Part shown: piece after piece, positions 44,941 through 55,968 of the stretch | Numbering within the stretch: the first letter of the stretch is position 1 | Layout: each line of letters starts with the position of its first letter | Source of the DNA: Plasmodiophora brassicae | Lineage: Eukaryota > Endomyxa > Phytomyxea > Plasmodiophorida > Plasmodiophoridae | Assembly (NCBI GenBank): GCA_039704465.1 | Contig: JASFAU010000003.1 | Coordinates: 620,001 to 684,000, forward strand | Direction: 5' to 3' | Length of the DNA stretch: 64,000 nucleotides | Made by a program: the position numbers and the translations under genes | The notes under the pieces: generated by a model | Seen by the model: the letters and a program-made list of their open reading frames with translations, nothing else | Told to the model about the DNA's origin: nothing | Databases searched by the model: none

Positions 44941-46389
44941 ATGCTGCTGCAAGGGGTCGTTGTCGTGTTCGCGCTTCGTTACGGGATCGTCGCTGCGGGC
45001 GACACGCGATGGACGACCCTGATGGATCTGGTCAGAGTCGAATGCGGGGAACCGGGCGTGAACCAGGACGAGATCCCGTTCGTCGGCTTCAAGGACGAGT
45101 GCGACAACGAGGACATCGCGCCGTATACACCAGCGAACAGCGCCGCTCACCTCGACTTTGTCATCGACCCGCGCAACGCCGACGATATTCAGGTCGCCCC
45201 GCGTACGTTGGCCCCTTGGACGACGGGGGGATCTGACAGGTTCCTCCCGTTCGGCAGTGGGACACGGCACGCTATAAGCGCTATGGGACGTACTGGCCGA
45301 ACGCCAACATCACCTGGCACGTCCCCGGCGGCTTCACAAACCTATGGGCGCGCGTCTACTACGCGGACGATAACGACATCAAGTACGGCGCCATGGAGTA
45401 CCAGTACTCGGAGGACGGCGTCACGTTCTACGACGTGCCCAACGTTGAGCGCGGCCTGTACGACGATCGGGCCATGGCAGTAATGGGGACGCGCCGCTGA
45501 CATTGTCGACGGTTCGCCAGGGATATGGAGTGCACGGTTGCAACGGGAGGGTGCTGGTACCGAAAGAAGGTCGAGAGGAGCAACTGGACGCAGCCGATGA
45601 GGTACCTGAAGGCGATCTGGCCGGCGCCGTGCCGAGGTGAGATTGGCGCCCGGTACGCTGCCGACCAGCGTCGCTGCCTGTCGCTACCGCCACCCGGCTG
45701 GGCGGGCACCGTCGACGAGTTCGACGCGTCGCCGCTCAAGGACCTGTACTTCACGCCGCAGCTGGGCGAGATCATCCTCGGGACCGGTGACCACACACCC
45801 GGCCGACCGACCAACCTGCGCCTGACGCCGGCCCGGTCCTCTGTCCTGGTACGTGCATGGCCAGGCCGCCGCCCCCCACACACACACACTGACCAGCGGC
45901 GGTCGCCAGGTGACGTGGTCGGCGCCGGATTCGACGGTGGCCCCGATCACGGGCTACACCGTCTACTACCAGGTCGAGAGCACGCTGCTCGCCGTTGAAG
46001 ACACGTACCGGCCACCATGCCTCGCCAGGCGGGTCAACGTTGGCAACGTCAACGCCGTCGTCCTGTCGGGCCTGACCGACACCGCACGCCTGGTTATCGT
46101 TCGGGTCGCGGCCAGCAACGTGTACGGGTCGGGGCCCAGCACGTCGAACGTCTGGGTGCGTCCACTCGCCAACGGGACCGCTGCGACGTGCCCGCCACGG
46201 GTTCCACATCCGTCGTCCAGGCGTCCAGTTCCCGCCTCTCGCCAGCCCGCTGCCAATGCCACAACAGAGGGCGTCGCCACGCACGACACAGAGCAGGCCC
46301 TCCAGGGCGCTAGCCCGGCGTTCCAACGGTCGCCAACGGGGGCCGCCGTTGCTCTGGCGATCGTCGCCATCGCGTTCGGCATGGCGTAG
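44941..46389 (+). CDS. Secreted fibronectin type III protein, probable GPI anchor
   Basis: Five exons, all joined in phase 0 (44941-45192, 45240-45479, 45521-45601, 45669-45848, 45910-46389), give 410 aa. An N-terminal signal peptide (MLLQGVVVVFALRYGIVAAG) is followed by an ectodomain with Cys and aromatic residues (WPNANITWHVPGGFTNLWAR). An FN3 domain spans about residues 235-345 (RPTNLRLTPARSSVL|VTWSAP, ITGYTVYYQVE and VRVAASNVYGSG). Then come a Pro/Ser/Thr stalk and a hydrophobic end GAAVALAIVAIAFGMA with nothing after it, the form of a GPI-attachment signal. It is likely a surface protein with an adhesion- or recognition-type domain. The N-terminal domain is not recognised. Confidence 0.82.
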
Positions 46390-46511
46390 CGTTCAGGGGA
46401 CAGCCCTGTTCCACATGTATGAAGCATTCACCGTAAACGGCGTTCGATATGTGCCGTGCATGACCAAGAGTGCCCTGCCGCACGTAGCCGTCGATTTATC
46501 AGCGGGGCCAC

Positions 46512-49500
46512 CTAAAACCAGCCCTTCTTCTTGTGGTCCTTCAGGAACGCGTCAGCGTCCGGGTCGGCCGCGTCCCGCTTCCGTCGCTCCAGGATGCGCC
46601 GGACGTGCTTCCTGCCGAGGTACGGCGGCGCCTTGATGCGTTCCTCCTCGGGCATCGACTCGTCGTCGTCCGGGATCGCGTCCCAGACCCCGATCAGGTT
46701 CGTCGTTGGCCCCGATTGCAGCTGGATCAGGAAGGTCGCCCGGGCGTTCACCTTCATCGCGTCCAGGACGTTGCTCGGCAGCCCGTAGAACATGAAAAAC
46801 TCCTGCATCAACTGCAGCGAACGTTCGTCAGCGGGCGGCGCCCGTTCCCCCTAAAGCGACCCCACCCACCTGATGCGCCGAGCGCAGGCGGCCCAGCTGG
46901 GCAGGGTTCAGGACCGTCTTCCTCGACTGCGGGACGAGGTTGCTCTCGACGTCGACGAGCAGATGGGCGAGGAAGGCGCGCAGCAGGACGTGCGGCTCGA
47001 TCATGGCGGCGACGAGCGGCTCGACCTTGGCGGCCAGGTCCTCCCAGAACGGCTGCAGGAACGCCTCGACGGCATCGTCGTCCATGGCGTCGGTCAGCGG
47101 CTTCCTCCACACCAGCTCGGTGATCAGCGCCGACCACAGCTTGTTCATCGGGACGGCGATCTTGTGCGCCGCCCCGTTCATCGCGTCCTGCATGAACCGG
47201 AACGACCCGCTGCAACGCAGCGCGTCCAGGCTGCTGCCGCCGATCGCATCCGACATGAACGCCTTGAACTCGGCGTCGTCGTCACCGGCGCCGCCGGCCG
47301 GTTGCCCGTCGTTGTCGACCAGCGTCGGCGGCTTCCCGTACCTGCACAGGCAACCACAACAATCGTCAGCACCGGAGGGGCGGGCAACGGGCCATGCTGC
47401 CGAAACGGACGCCTTCTCGAGGTCGATGGCCTTGAGCAGGTCGGACAGCTTGACCTTGCAGATGTGCATGTCGTTGAAGCGCAGGACCATGACGTCGGTG
47501 ACACGCCCGGGCCAGGCGGTCATGTCGGCGTCGAGCATGACGGCCAGGCGCTGCACGTAGTGGCAGACGATGTCGGAGAGCAGGCCGGCGAACGTCACCG
47601 ACTGCTCCGACGAGAACGGCGCCGACTTGAACGCGTCGCCCAGCGGGTACAGCATGGCGTACAGGTCGATCACGCTGGTCGTGCACTTGGTGTCCTGCAG
47701 GGCCACCCACTGGTCGCTGTTCAGCGCCGAATCGATGCGCGTCGTCGAGAAGTGCTCCCGCTGGATCTCCAGCCACCGGTCGACGAACGGCGCAAAGTGC
47801 TCGCCGACGACAATGTCGGGCAGGTCGGCGTGCGGCGCGAAGAACTCGTACAGGTCGGACAGCTCGTTGTACAGCTTGAAGATGTACGGGTCCAGGGCGT
47901 CGGGCGCGTTGCCGTACCGCGTGCGCAGCACCTCAATGTCGGCGGTCGCGTCCGACAGGAACGCCCGGAAGTCGGCCCAGACCAGCGGGAAGTACGTCGA
48001 CGACGCCGTCTGCACGGCGCTGAACCCGGGGCCGGCCTCGTGCTCGAACACGGGCCCGAACGCGTTCACGTCGTTGCCGACCTCCTTCCTCAGCAGCTGC
48101 ATCACGAAGATCATGTGCAACGACGAGCGGATGCGACGCCCGGTGGCGGGCCCGGCGCCGCCGCCGACCACGACCACCGCGTCCTTCTGGGTGTCGCGCG
48201 CGACCACCACGTCGTCGTCCTTGGCGCCGCGCTGCCGCGTCTCGTTCTTCTCCATGGCGGCGGCGGCGGCGACGACGTACTCGTAGCGAGCGGCCAGGGC
48301 CGTCTGGCAGATGGGGGCGACGACGGCCGGCGGCGGGTCGCGATTCGCCGACGTGATCGCGTGGCACATCAGCGCCAGGCGGATGCACTCGCCGAGGCCC
48401 TTGTAGGCGAGGTCGCCGCTGAAGTTGTCGTGGTAGGCGACGAGGCAGGCCTTGCACCAGGACGACGTCATGGTGGCGACCCGGATCAGGGCGGGGCGCT
48501 CCACCCGCCTCAGCATGCCGTCGTTGGCGACGGCGCCGACGACGTCGAACAGGTCGAGCGCGTCCCAGAAGTAGTGCGAGGCGATCATCGGGCGGCGCGT
48601 CAGGAACTCGAGCAGGACCAGGGCGCGGTGCGCCTCCCCGATCCCGTACCGACGGCACCAGCTGTCCACGATGAACAGGCACTCGTCCGTCAGCCACAGC
48701 GTGTCGTTGCCCTCCTGCTTCTGGACCGCTGGGGGCGCGCGCGTTCATCAGCGACGATGGCGAACGCTCGCTGAATGGGCCTACCGCTGGGCTTCACGCT
48801 GATGACGGCGCCGGTGCCCTTGTTCAGGTGGCGCAGCATCGCGATGACGACCCAGATCAGGCCCTGCTCGACGTCGACCGCGTACGCGTCGTCCTTGCCG
48901 CCGCCGAGGGCGAACGACGCGTTGGCGCCCGGGTGCAACGAGTCGCGAACGGACGCCACGTGCCGCCGCTGACGGGGCGGATCGGGTGCCGCCTGCGCCT
49001 CCTCTTCGACCTTGTCGTCGTCGCCGCCCCCGCTGCAACAGCAGCAGCAGCACAGCTGCCAGAAGTACACGACACCGTCGTCGTCGTCGTCCTCACCCTT
49101 CTCGCCGTGCTCGTCGTCGTCGTCCCCCTTCGAGGTGTACCTCTGTGCGGCGCGCTGCTCCTCGATGAACTGGTCGGGGCCGCTCGCGAACTCGCTCGTC
49201 GCGATCTCGACCTCGTCCATGGCCTGCGCCTGCGCCTGTTGCCATTTCCCGTGCGCGCCCGCCCGCTCGAACGCGTCGCCCTGGGCGGCGACCCGCGCCC
49301 GCCGCTGCTTCAGGTCGCGTCGCATCAGGCGCGCCACCGTCGCCGGGTCCCGCAACGCACCCAGCTCGTCATCGACGACCTTGCCGTCGATGCCGAACGA
49401 CTCGGCGAGGACCTACGCAGACACAGAGCGCGACGCTGAGCGCTGGTGCGTGTGTGTGCGTGGGCGCGCGGCATGCACGCACCTGCACGCACTGCTTCTC

Positions 49501-49947
49501 GAGCTCGTCGGCACGATCGCTGGTGCACAGGCCGAGGACGGCGCGTGCGGCCATGGAGAAGCAGGCGCGGCGCTGGTCCTCGGTGCCCTTGTCGGGGTCG
49601 CTGCCGGCGGGCGGCACGAGCGACGCCTTCTGGTCGGCGTCGTTGGCGACCTCGACCGGCGCCGACGCCTTCGCCGGGATCTGCGCCGGCAGCGCGACGT
49701 CGTCGATGTGGCCGACGTCGACGGCGCCGCTGTCCTCCTTGATCATCGACATGAACGCCTCGTCCTGGAAGGGCTGGGCGACGACCGACCCGGCATCGCC
49801 CGACCGCAGGACGGACGGGCGCACGCGGATCGACTTGCCCACTAAGGTGGCGCGCGCCGTCGCCGCCAACGACAGCTGCTCGTTGCGCTGCCGGTCGACG
49901 GCGTCGTCGACATCGATCTCGTCGTCGTCCTGGCCGGCGCTGGGCAT
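46512..49947 (-). CDS. Munc13-like (MUN/MHD-type) helical protein, tentative
   Basis: About five exons give roughly 1000 aa. The start is MPSAGQDDDEIDVDD at 49947 and the end is DAFLKDHKKKGWF at 46512. The N-terminal 400 residues are acidic and basic linkers with a poly-Cys run (LCCCCCCSGGG) and Asp/Glu tracts. From DECLFIVDSWCRRYGI on it is all-helical, with SSVV-like VIDLYAMLYPLGDAFKSAPF and LLSDIVCHYVQRLAVMLDAD. The last part (FLQPFWEDLAAKVEPLVAAM, then RLRSAHQ-LMQEFFMFYGLP) has the order and look of MHD1/MHD2 regions of Munc13-family priming factors. No C2 domain is visible. Gene reality is well supported by phase-compatible splices. The family call is only a resemblance. Confidence 0.6.
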
Positions 49948-50106
49948 ATTTCAGCGTCTGACTGACGCAGAGCAGGTGCGCGTGCCTCGTTTCCATGCTT
50001 GGCAATATCTGTCTGTGGGATCCGACGGGGCCCGACACGCCCAATGTGACAACAATGACACGCTGTATGACGAACCGATAGACCGACAGGGGGGAGAGGG
50101 CGTCCG

Positions 50107-51787
50107 CTATCCCCAGAGGCGGTTCAGCCAGCCCCCGCCGGTCGCCTTCGGGGCCTGCGCCTCGACCTCCGGGTACGCCAGGAACTGGGACGCCAGGTCG
50201 TACGTGACCGGTTTGCACATCGTGCAGTCGAACTTGGGCGGCAGGGGCTGGATCAAACCGGGGCCGTCCACGTAGAGTTCGTCGAGGCGATCGCAGAGCG
50301 GGACGGTGGTGGCGTCGACCGACGACGCGGGCGTCGCAGTCGGCGGCGACTGCTGCATGGCGACGAGCGCCCTGCACTGGACGGCTGCCGCACGAGCAGA
50401 GTCAATCTCCTGGGCACGATCGGGCGCGAACGTGCTCGCGGCCAGCTGCAAGTAGTGATGGGCGGCGGCGAACTCCTTCTGCTGGAGCAGGGCGCGGCCG
50501 ACGTGCAGCGCCCGTCTCGCCTGATAGAGGGGGAACAGCTCGTCGTGGCGAGCGTGCCGCGGATCCATTGACCGCAGGCCATCCAGGATCTTGTCGGTGA
50601 CGACGGCCAGCTCGTTCGCGTTCGGCGCCTGCGACAGCTGGGCGTACAGGTTCAGGTTACGCTGCAGCGTGACGGTGGCCTTCGCATGCGACACGAACTG
50701 GAGCAGCGATTGCAGAGGCGCCCGGTTGGCCGACGGCGTATCCGGCGACGCCAGCGACGCGTTGATGGCGCTGCGAGCCGCATCCAGATTGTCGAAACAC
50801 GTCAGGATCGCTGGTAGCGGCGTCGCATCGTTCACGCCGCTGCAGGAGTCAATCGCGCGCGTGATGGCCGTCTTGACAGCGTCCGACAGGATCGGGATAC
50901 GCTGGCCGGCGAATTCAACATAGTCGACGGCATGGGCCACCAAATGCGCCTCCCGCTCGCTACGAATCGCGTCCAGCTTCGTCTGCAGCATCACGTCTGC
51001 ACCAGGGTTGACTAGACTGAGGCAGGAGACCGCCGGGCACCGGCAGCAGACGTACCGAGTTGATCGTTGGGCGCTTGCAGCAGGTCCCTGGCATCCACCG
51101 ACCCTTTCGCATGGTACGTGCAGAACCGGATGCTGTTCTGCAGCGAGTTCAGGCGCTGCTGCAGGATGGCGCGATCGTCGTCCGTCTCGGCAATGGTGAC
51201 CAGGGATTCGACAAGGCGTTGCGCACGCGAGTAGAGCCCAAGGGCGTCTGCGTGCCGTTCCCGCTCCAGCAGGTCGTTGCCCTGCATCCAGGCCGCGTAC
51301 GCCTCGGCCTGCATCGCCGTCCGCGTATCGCAGATCGCCTGGCAGAGCGAGCGCAGGTGTTCAGCCCACTGGGCGGCCTTGTGCAGTCGACGTCGCTGAT
51401 GGCATTGCGTACGACAGGTGGCCGCCTCCTGATCCGCCTGCAGGTCCATCGCCTGCGACCACGCGCGTTCCGCCAGCGTCAGCACGATCAGCAGGTGGCG
51501 GACGGACGACACCGTCTCCGCCTCGACACGCTTCTGGACGAACTTCCCGCGCCCATGAAGGAACCTCACCGAGCGGCGTAGGCGTCTCAGGCGTCGCGAG
51601 CAGTACGCGCGATACCGCAGGAAGTTCCGATGGCGAAGCCCGTTCGCCATCTGGCTGGCATGTAGTTCGCCGAATACTGCAGCGCATCATCGTCAGTGTG
51701 CGCAGCCGTCCCGTTTCAAACACTGTGAAGGCGCTCACTGTCCAGCGTCAGCTTGGGCGGCGACGTGCTCTCGTCCGCCAGCGACAT
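50107..51787 (-). CDS. SRP68: Signal recognition particle subunit SRP68
   Basis: Component of the SRP S domain that pairs with SRP72 and bends 7SL RNA. Three exons (51739-51787, 51056-51676, 50107-50996) give 519 aa, somewhat shorter than human (about 627). The RNA-binding N-terminal part reads ASQMANGLRHRNFLRYRAYC, SRRLRRLRRSVRFLHG, RHLLIVLTLAERAWSQAMDL and SLQNSIRFCTYHAKG, each matching SRP68 landmarks (HGLRHGDFxRYRxYCSRRxRRLR and ERAWSYAMxL). The C-terminus FDCTMCKPVTYDLASQFLAY then GGGWLNRLWG matches the SRP72-binding end. Divergent from the RAB5IF gene. Confidence 0.95.
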
Positions 51788-52235
51788 GATTCTGCCGAAC
51801 CGCACTGCACCGGGGCCGCCGCGCGGACTCCCAACAACAATGCGCCCAAAAAAATCACCGGGTCTGGCCTGGAAACCTCACCCTGACTTGGCAGCACCGG
51901 CCATGGTCTTCTGGTTGATGAGTGCACAGTTGTACACACGCGGTTTCTCTCCTGCATTTCTATGTAACGGCGAGGGCCGTGCTGGTGATGAATACAGCGT
52001 ACCCCCACTGTCGAGGTTGTATACGGATCCCATCCCTTCGTCCTCTATGTGGTTTACCGTCGGCTAGAACCTGGGCGCTGTACCATTTCAGCGCGCGGCA
52101 CGCTGTGCCACGGTCTCACTGGTCAGGTGCGCGGGTGGTGGTGGTCAGACCAGCTGGGCGCGCCTCGGCCAACGCCGTGCTGCGACACTTTTTGGGCTCA
52201 CGGTGTCGCGCAGTGCGCCGAAGCCCCAAGTGCTC
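51788..52235. promoter_or_regulatory. Intergenic region between divergent SRP68 and RAB5IF genes
   Basis: No coding feature is recognised. It includes an A-rich stretch (CCCAAAAAAATCACC near 51844). Shared regulatory space for two genes of ER protein biogenesis is inferred from layout. Confidence 0.4.
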
Positions 52236-52695
52236 ATGACGACGTCGAAGGAGCGTGCGTCGATGGCAAATCCGTTCGTCAAAGCCGTTAGCAGGGATCA
52301 GTTGTGGGAGAAAGTGAGCGATGCTAGCCATGCCTTGTACGTCTGCAAGTTGACAATCGGTCTGGCAGAGCGAGCTGGAGAATGTCGTACACTGGATGCG
52401 GCAGGCGCTGGGCGTTGCGTGCGGGATCGTATGGGGCATTGTTCCCCTGCAAGGCCTAGCTGGGAATGCGGCGTTCGCCGTCCTCAACGTCATCCTTTCA
52501 TTGATGTATTTCCAGTATCTGGGAATTGACTCCGAGGAGTTCGACCAATGGTCGTTGCTGTCGGAGGGCGCAATGACGTCCTACTCGTTATTCCTGGTCG
52601 GTCCGATGAACTCGTGGCGCCCCCGTGCATTCATCTTCGTCTGCCTCTTTGTTCAGGTCAGCTGGATTACAGTCTACAGCCTGCTTCAGGGCTAA
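52236..52695 (+). CDS. RAB5IF: RAB5IF/OPTI homolog (multi-pass translocon factor)
   Basis: Small two- or three-TM ER protein. In animals RAB5IF (C20orf24/OPTI) forms the GEL complex with TMCO1 that helps insert multi-pass membrane proteins. Three exons (52236-52313, 52369-52596, 52657-52695), all phase 0, give 114 aa. The conserved stretch LENVVHWMRQALGVACGIVW followed by GIVPLQGLAGNAAFAVLN lines up with 'WFRQIIAVVLGVIWGVLPLRGFLGIAGF'. LGIDSEEFDQWSLLSEGAMT then SYSLFL|VSWITVYSLL lines up with the C-terminal TM. Intron 2 removes 20 codons that would interrupt this TM, which supports the splice. Confidence 0.9.
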
Positions 52696-53030
52696 CATAG
52701 CGTAATGTACAATACGGCAATTGTGGGTTTCCGGCGCGTTGACATCGCCATGTGCTCCGCGTCGTCGTCACGTTTGCCTGCGACACCGCGCTGTAGACCG
52801 CCCACCGGGCATCATGTGTGCCCCGGTGTGCAACGTGTCTCTGGGACGAGTAGTACCTGCCAGACTGCAGCCGCCAGCGGGTCTGCCACACGGCACACAA
52901 CGTTCTGGAAGCCTTCGAGCCGTTGCCATCGCCGACCTGTGTACACACACGCATGCTGCCGCGATCGCGAAGGTACCTCCCGTTACTGCCGCGCCGCCGC
53001 CGATCATGGTTCGCGACCCGCATCGGCGCC
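52696..53030. other. Intergenic region upstream of GT60-like gene
   Basis: No gene is recognised. The glycosyltransferase frame remains open upstream to 52923 (Arg/Pro-rich), so a longer cytosolic tail is possible. Confidence 0.35.
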
Positions 53031-54332
53031 ATGTCTCCCTGGCACATCACTGCGCTGTTCATATCGTTCCTCGCGATGATCGTCGTTGTCCTGTTCGTGC
53101 TGGTGATCGTCCCGCCTGCGCCGGCTCCACCGGCGCCGATGGCGTACGCGCCCCAGATCCGCTCGCTGGCGGAACACGTCTACGCCGAAGACGATATGCC
53201 GTTCTTTAACGAATCCGTGCCAGAGTATCGCGCGCGGATGACGCGTACGTTGCCGATGATACGCCCTGGCACGATCTTCATCTCCATCGCGTCGTTCCGC
53301 GACGACCTGTGCCAGGAGACCGTCCTGCATGCGTTCGCGCGCGCCACACACCCCAGCCGCGTCTTCATCGGCGTCGTCGACCAAATCCGCTTGGCGGGCA
53401 CCGACGACGACGATCACGAGGACGCGCCCGACATCCCATGCGAGAGCCTGCTGCCTGCCTCTGTGCATTCCCAGGTGCGCATCGTGCGCCTGGCGGCCAG
53501 CAACAGCCGAGGGCCGACGCACGCGCGGTACATCGGGTCGAAGCTGTGGGACGGCGAGGCGGTCTTCATGCAGATCGACGCGCACGCCAAGTTCCTGCAG
53601 GGATGGGACGACCTGCTGCTGGAGAACCTGGGCGCCATGCCGCGCCCGTACCGCACCATGCTGAGCCACTACCCGGCCGGCGCCGTCGAGGAGCTCGGCG
53701 ACCACGTGCGTCAGTGGAATTGCATGGCGACGACAGAGTACGCGCCCCCGGGCCTCCTGTATCAGGTCCCCGACTGGTGCCGCCCCGAGAACATGGCCGA
53801 CGGTGTCGCGTTGGACGCGCAAGGGCGCCCGACGACATGCTACTCGCCGTTCGTCGGCGCCGGGTTCATGGCCGGGTACGCCGCCTGGGTCCACGACGTC
53901 CCGTTCGACAGGTACCTCCAGTTCCTGTTCCACGGCGAGGAGATCCTCATTGCGGCGCGCCTCTGGACCTCGGGGTGGGACCTGTTCACGCCTCGCCTGA
54001 ACCTGGTCACCCACGTCTACGGCGAGAGGAAGCACTCCGTGTTCGCCGAACAGGACTGGGCCCGGCAGGGTCGCCTCGCCGAAGCGCGGGCGCGAATCAT
54101 CCTGGAGTCGTACGTCGCCGCCGACGCCGAGGTCAACGACGAGATCGACCGGACCGAAATCGAGGACCTGGGCATGGGCATGCAACGCCCGCTAGCGGAT
54201 TACCTCGAGTACGCCGGCATCCGGTTCGGCACGCCGGCGAACCCGAACGTGACGCAGACGTCGCGTTGCTCGATGCGGTACGACGGCCGCACATGGATAC
54301 ACGTCGAGACCAAGGATCCGGTGGCGATCTAG
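53031..54332 (+). CDS. GlcNAc-type glycosyltransferase (GT60-like), type II membrane protein
   Basis: Intronless, 433 aa. A single N-terminal membrane anchor (ITALFISFLAMIVVVLFVLV) is followed by a catalytic domain with the pattern of the GlcNAc-transferase Pfam family that includes Skp1-hydroxyproline GlcNAc transferase. IFISIASFRDDLCQETVLHA, VFIGVVDQI, SRGPTHARYIGSKLWDGEAV and FMQIDAHAKFLQGWDDLLLE carry the DxD/DxH-type metal site. MLSHYPAGAV, FVGAGFMAGYAAWV and FHGEEILIAARLWTSGWDLF follow. With the anchor it would act in the Golgi lumen, unlike the cytosolic Skp1 enzyme. An alternative start at 52953 adds an Arg-rich tail. Confidence 0.88.
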   Translation: MSPWHITALFISFLAMIVVVLFVLVIVPPAPAPPAPMAYAPQIRSLAEHVYAEDDMPFFNESVPEYRARMTRTLPMIRPGTIFISIASFRDDLCQETVLHAFARATHPSRVFIGVVDQIRLAGTDDDDHEDAPDIPCESLLPASVHSQVRIVRLAASNSRGPTHARYIGSKLWDGEAVFMQIDAHAKFLQGWDDLLLENLGAMPRPYRTMLSHYPAGAVEELGDHVRQWNCMATTEYAPPGLLYQVPDWCRPENMADGVALDAQGRPTTCYSPFVGAGFMAGYAAWVHDVPFDRYLQFLFHGEEILIAARLWTSGWDLFTPRLNLVTHVYGERKHSVFAEQDWARQGRLAEARARIILESYVAADAEVNDEIDRTEIEDLGMGMQRPLADYLEYAGIRFGTPANPNVTQTSRCSMRYDGRTWIHVETKDPVAI

Positions 54333-54358
54333 CAGCGATAAACTGTCGGTGGCGCGAC

Positions 54359-55968
54359 TCAGGAACCCGACGTGTACATTACAGAGCCCAGGGACGCGGC
54401 ACGCTGCGCCATGGACGCGCGATGGGTCTGCAAGGCGCTCAGCAGGGCGGGCCGCGACAACGATCTCGGGCATTGCAAACGTCTGTCGATCTCCTTGAGG
54501 ATGGCGTTCAGTTCGCCGAGCGTCAGGCCATCGGCCATGGAGCCCAGGTTGCTGTCAGCGGCGATGATCGCGGCGTCCGTTCGCCCATCGAGCTCCATCT
54601 GCGCCAGCAACCGCGCCCGCGTGTACCATGGCAGGAAGTTGGGCCCGGCCATGAAGTGCTTGTACAGTGTGCGCGCCTGACGACGGGTCAGCCGCAGCCG
54701 GCCCTTGCTGGCGTCGATATCCAGATGATCGATCAGGTCGTCCCTGACGTCAGCAGGCAGCCTGGGCGCGTCCAGGTACGGGTTGAATTCGGCCGGGCCC
54801 CCAGCCGAGCATCCCGAGCGCGATACGCGCTGCAGGTGCGGCACCGGTTTGAACATTCGCGAAAAGGCGGACAGAAACGTGGACGTCAGCGCTGAGAACT
54901 CGGCACGCAGCATCGCCTCTGCATGGGCAGCACCAGCCAGCGCCCTGAGGAACGGCCGATCCGGGGTCATCACGTGCGACTGCGACGCCGAGAACGAGGC
55001 ATTGGGCTTCGCTACCACAACAGCGCGATGTCAGAACGGGAACGAATCCCACCACGGTCGACACGCCACGAACCGAGGCGGAGGACGTTGGGGAAGTCGG
55101 CGAGTGCCTCGTTGAAGAGCAGGTTGGTGACGCCAAGCACGCAAGGCGGGAGCGTACGTCGGCTGCACATGGTCTGGTAGTGCTGACAATCGGGATCCGA
55201 TATCGTCATGTACGGCCTGTAGTCGGCATGGTACGCCAGGTGGGGGCCGATCACAGACAGCACCGCCAGGACCGCATTCGACACCTGCTGCGGCGATTCG
55301 CCAATGACGAGGACGGGCTGGCCGACGAGGACCGACTCCCAGATGGCCCACAGGTCGGCGACGGCGGCGCCCAGGTCCCGGGACCAGCGACTGTACCCGC
55401 AGAACATGCCCATCGGCAGGCCATTACAGTCCTGAACACAGTTGGCAGGTAGATCGACAACGGTGCCGAGGAAGGGCAGCTGGTGCGCCTTGCGGAAGTC
55501 GGGGTCGCCCCACTGGCTCCACTGCCTGGCGGCTGCCTCGAGAACGGGTCGCCCCGGGTGCTCAAAGTATATGTCGCCGAGGATGCGAACGACCGGGGCG
55601 AACAGTTCAGGAAGGGGCAGGTGCGAGCAGATGGCGAGCACCTTCTGAATCGCGCCGCGTTCGTGCCCGCTGTCCCGCTCCTGGTGGAACAGGACGGTGA
55701 CGAACAGGGACTGCGGCCGGCAGAGGCGCTGACAGTAGACGGGGCGGGCGCCGCCCTCGCGAGCATCCGCGTCCGTCGGCCCATCCGGGAACGCCATCCG
55801 GCACAGCGACGTCGTCTGCTCGTCGGCCAGCGCATCCGGCGGGTACTGCATCTCGACGACCGGCCCGGTCGACACGTCGAAATCGAGGACGCAGACGGCG
55901 CGCACCCATCGGCGCATGGCGATGCGGTCGGCGGCAATCTGCTCGTCGTCGCCCGCGGCATCCCCCAT
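54359..55968 (-). CDS. DENND6: DENN domain protein, DENND6/FAM116 family
   Basis: DENN-domain Rab exchange factor; in animals DENND6 acts on Rab14 in endosomal recycling. There are two exons with a short intron near 55010-55030 whose donor is uncertain. The protein is about 530 aa, near the family length. The longin-like start reads WVRAVCVLDFDVSTGPVVEM and QYPPDALADEQTTSLCRMAF-PD. FFYQ-like LFVTVLFHQERDSGHERGAI and QKVLAICSHLPLPELFAPVV follow. WAIWESVLVGQPVLVIGES, HADYRPYMTISDPDCQHYQ and PPCVLGVTNLLFNEALADFP match 'LWELVLLGEPL', 'FRPYFTIHD' and 'PPSVILGVTNPFF'. The C-terminal part retains LYKHFMAGPNFLPWYTRARL. Confidence 0.92.

Noticed and set aside
46873..48774. Plus-strand frame of 633 codons opposite the Munc13-like gene
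   Set aside because: Biased Arg/Gly/Val composition without domains, while the minus strand gives ordered helices and phase-compatible splices.
52236..52695. Calling the small membrane protein EMC6
   Set aside because: EMC6 and RAB5IF share a fold, but the LGVxxGIVPLQG and LGIDSEEF---LLSEGAMTSYSLF order fits RAB5IF/OPTI better.
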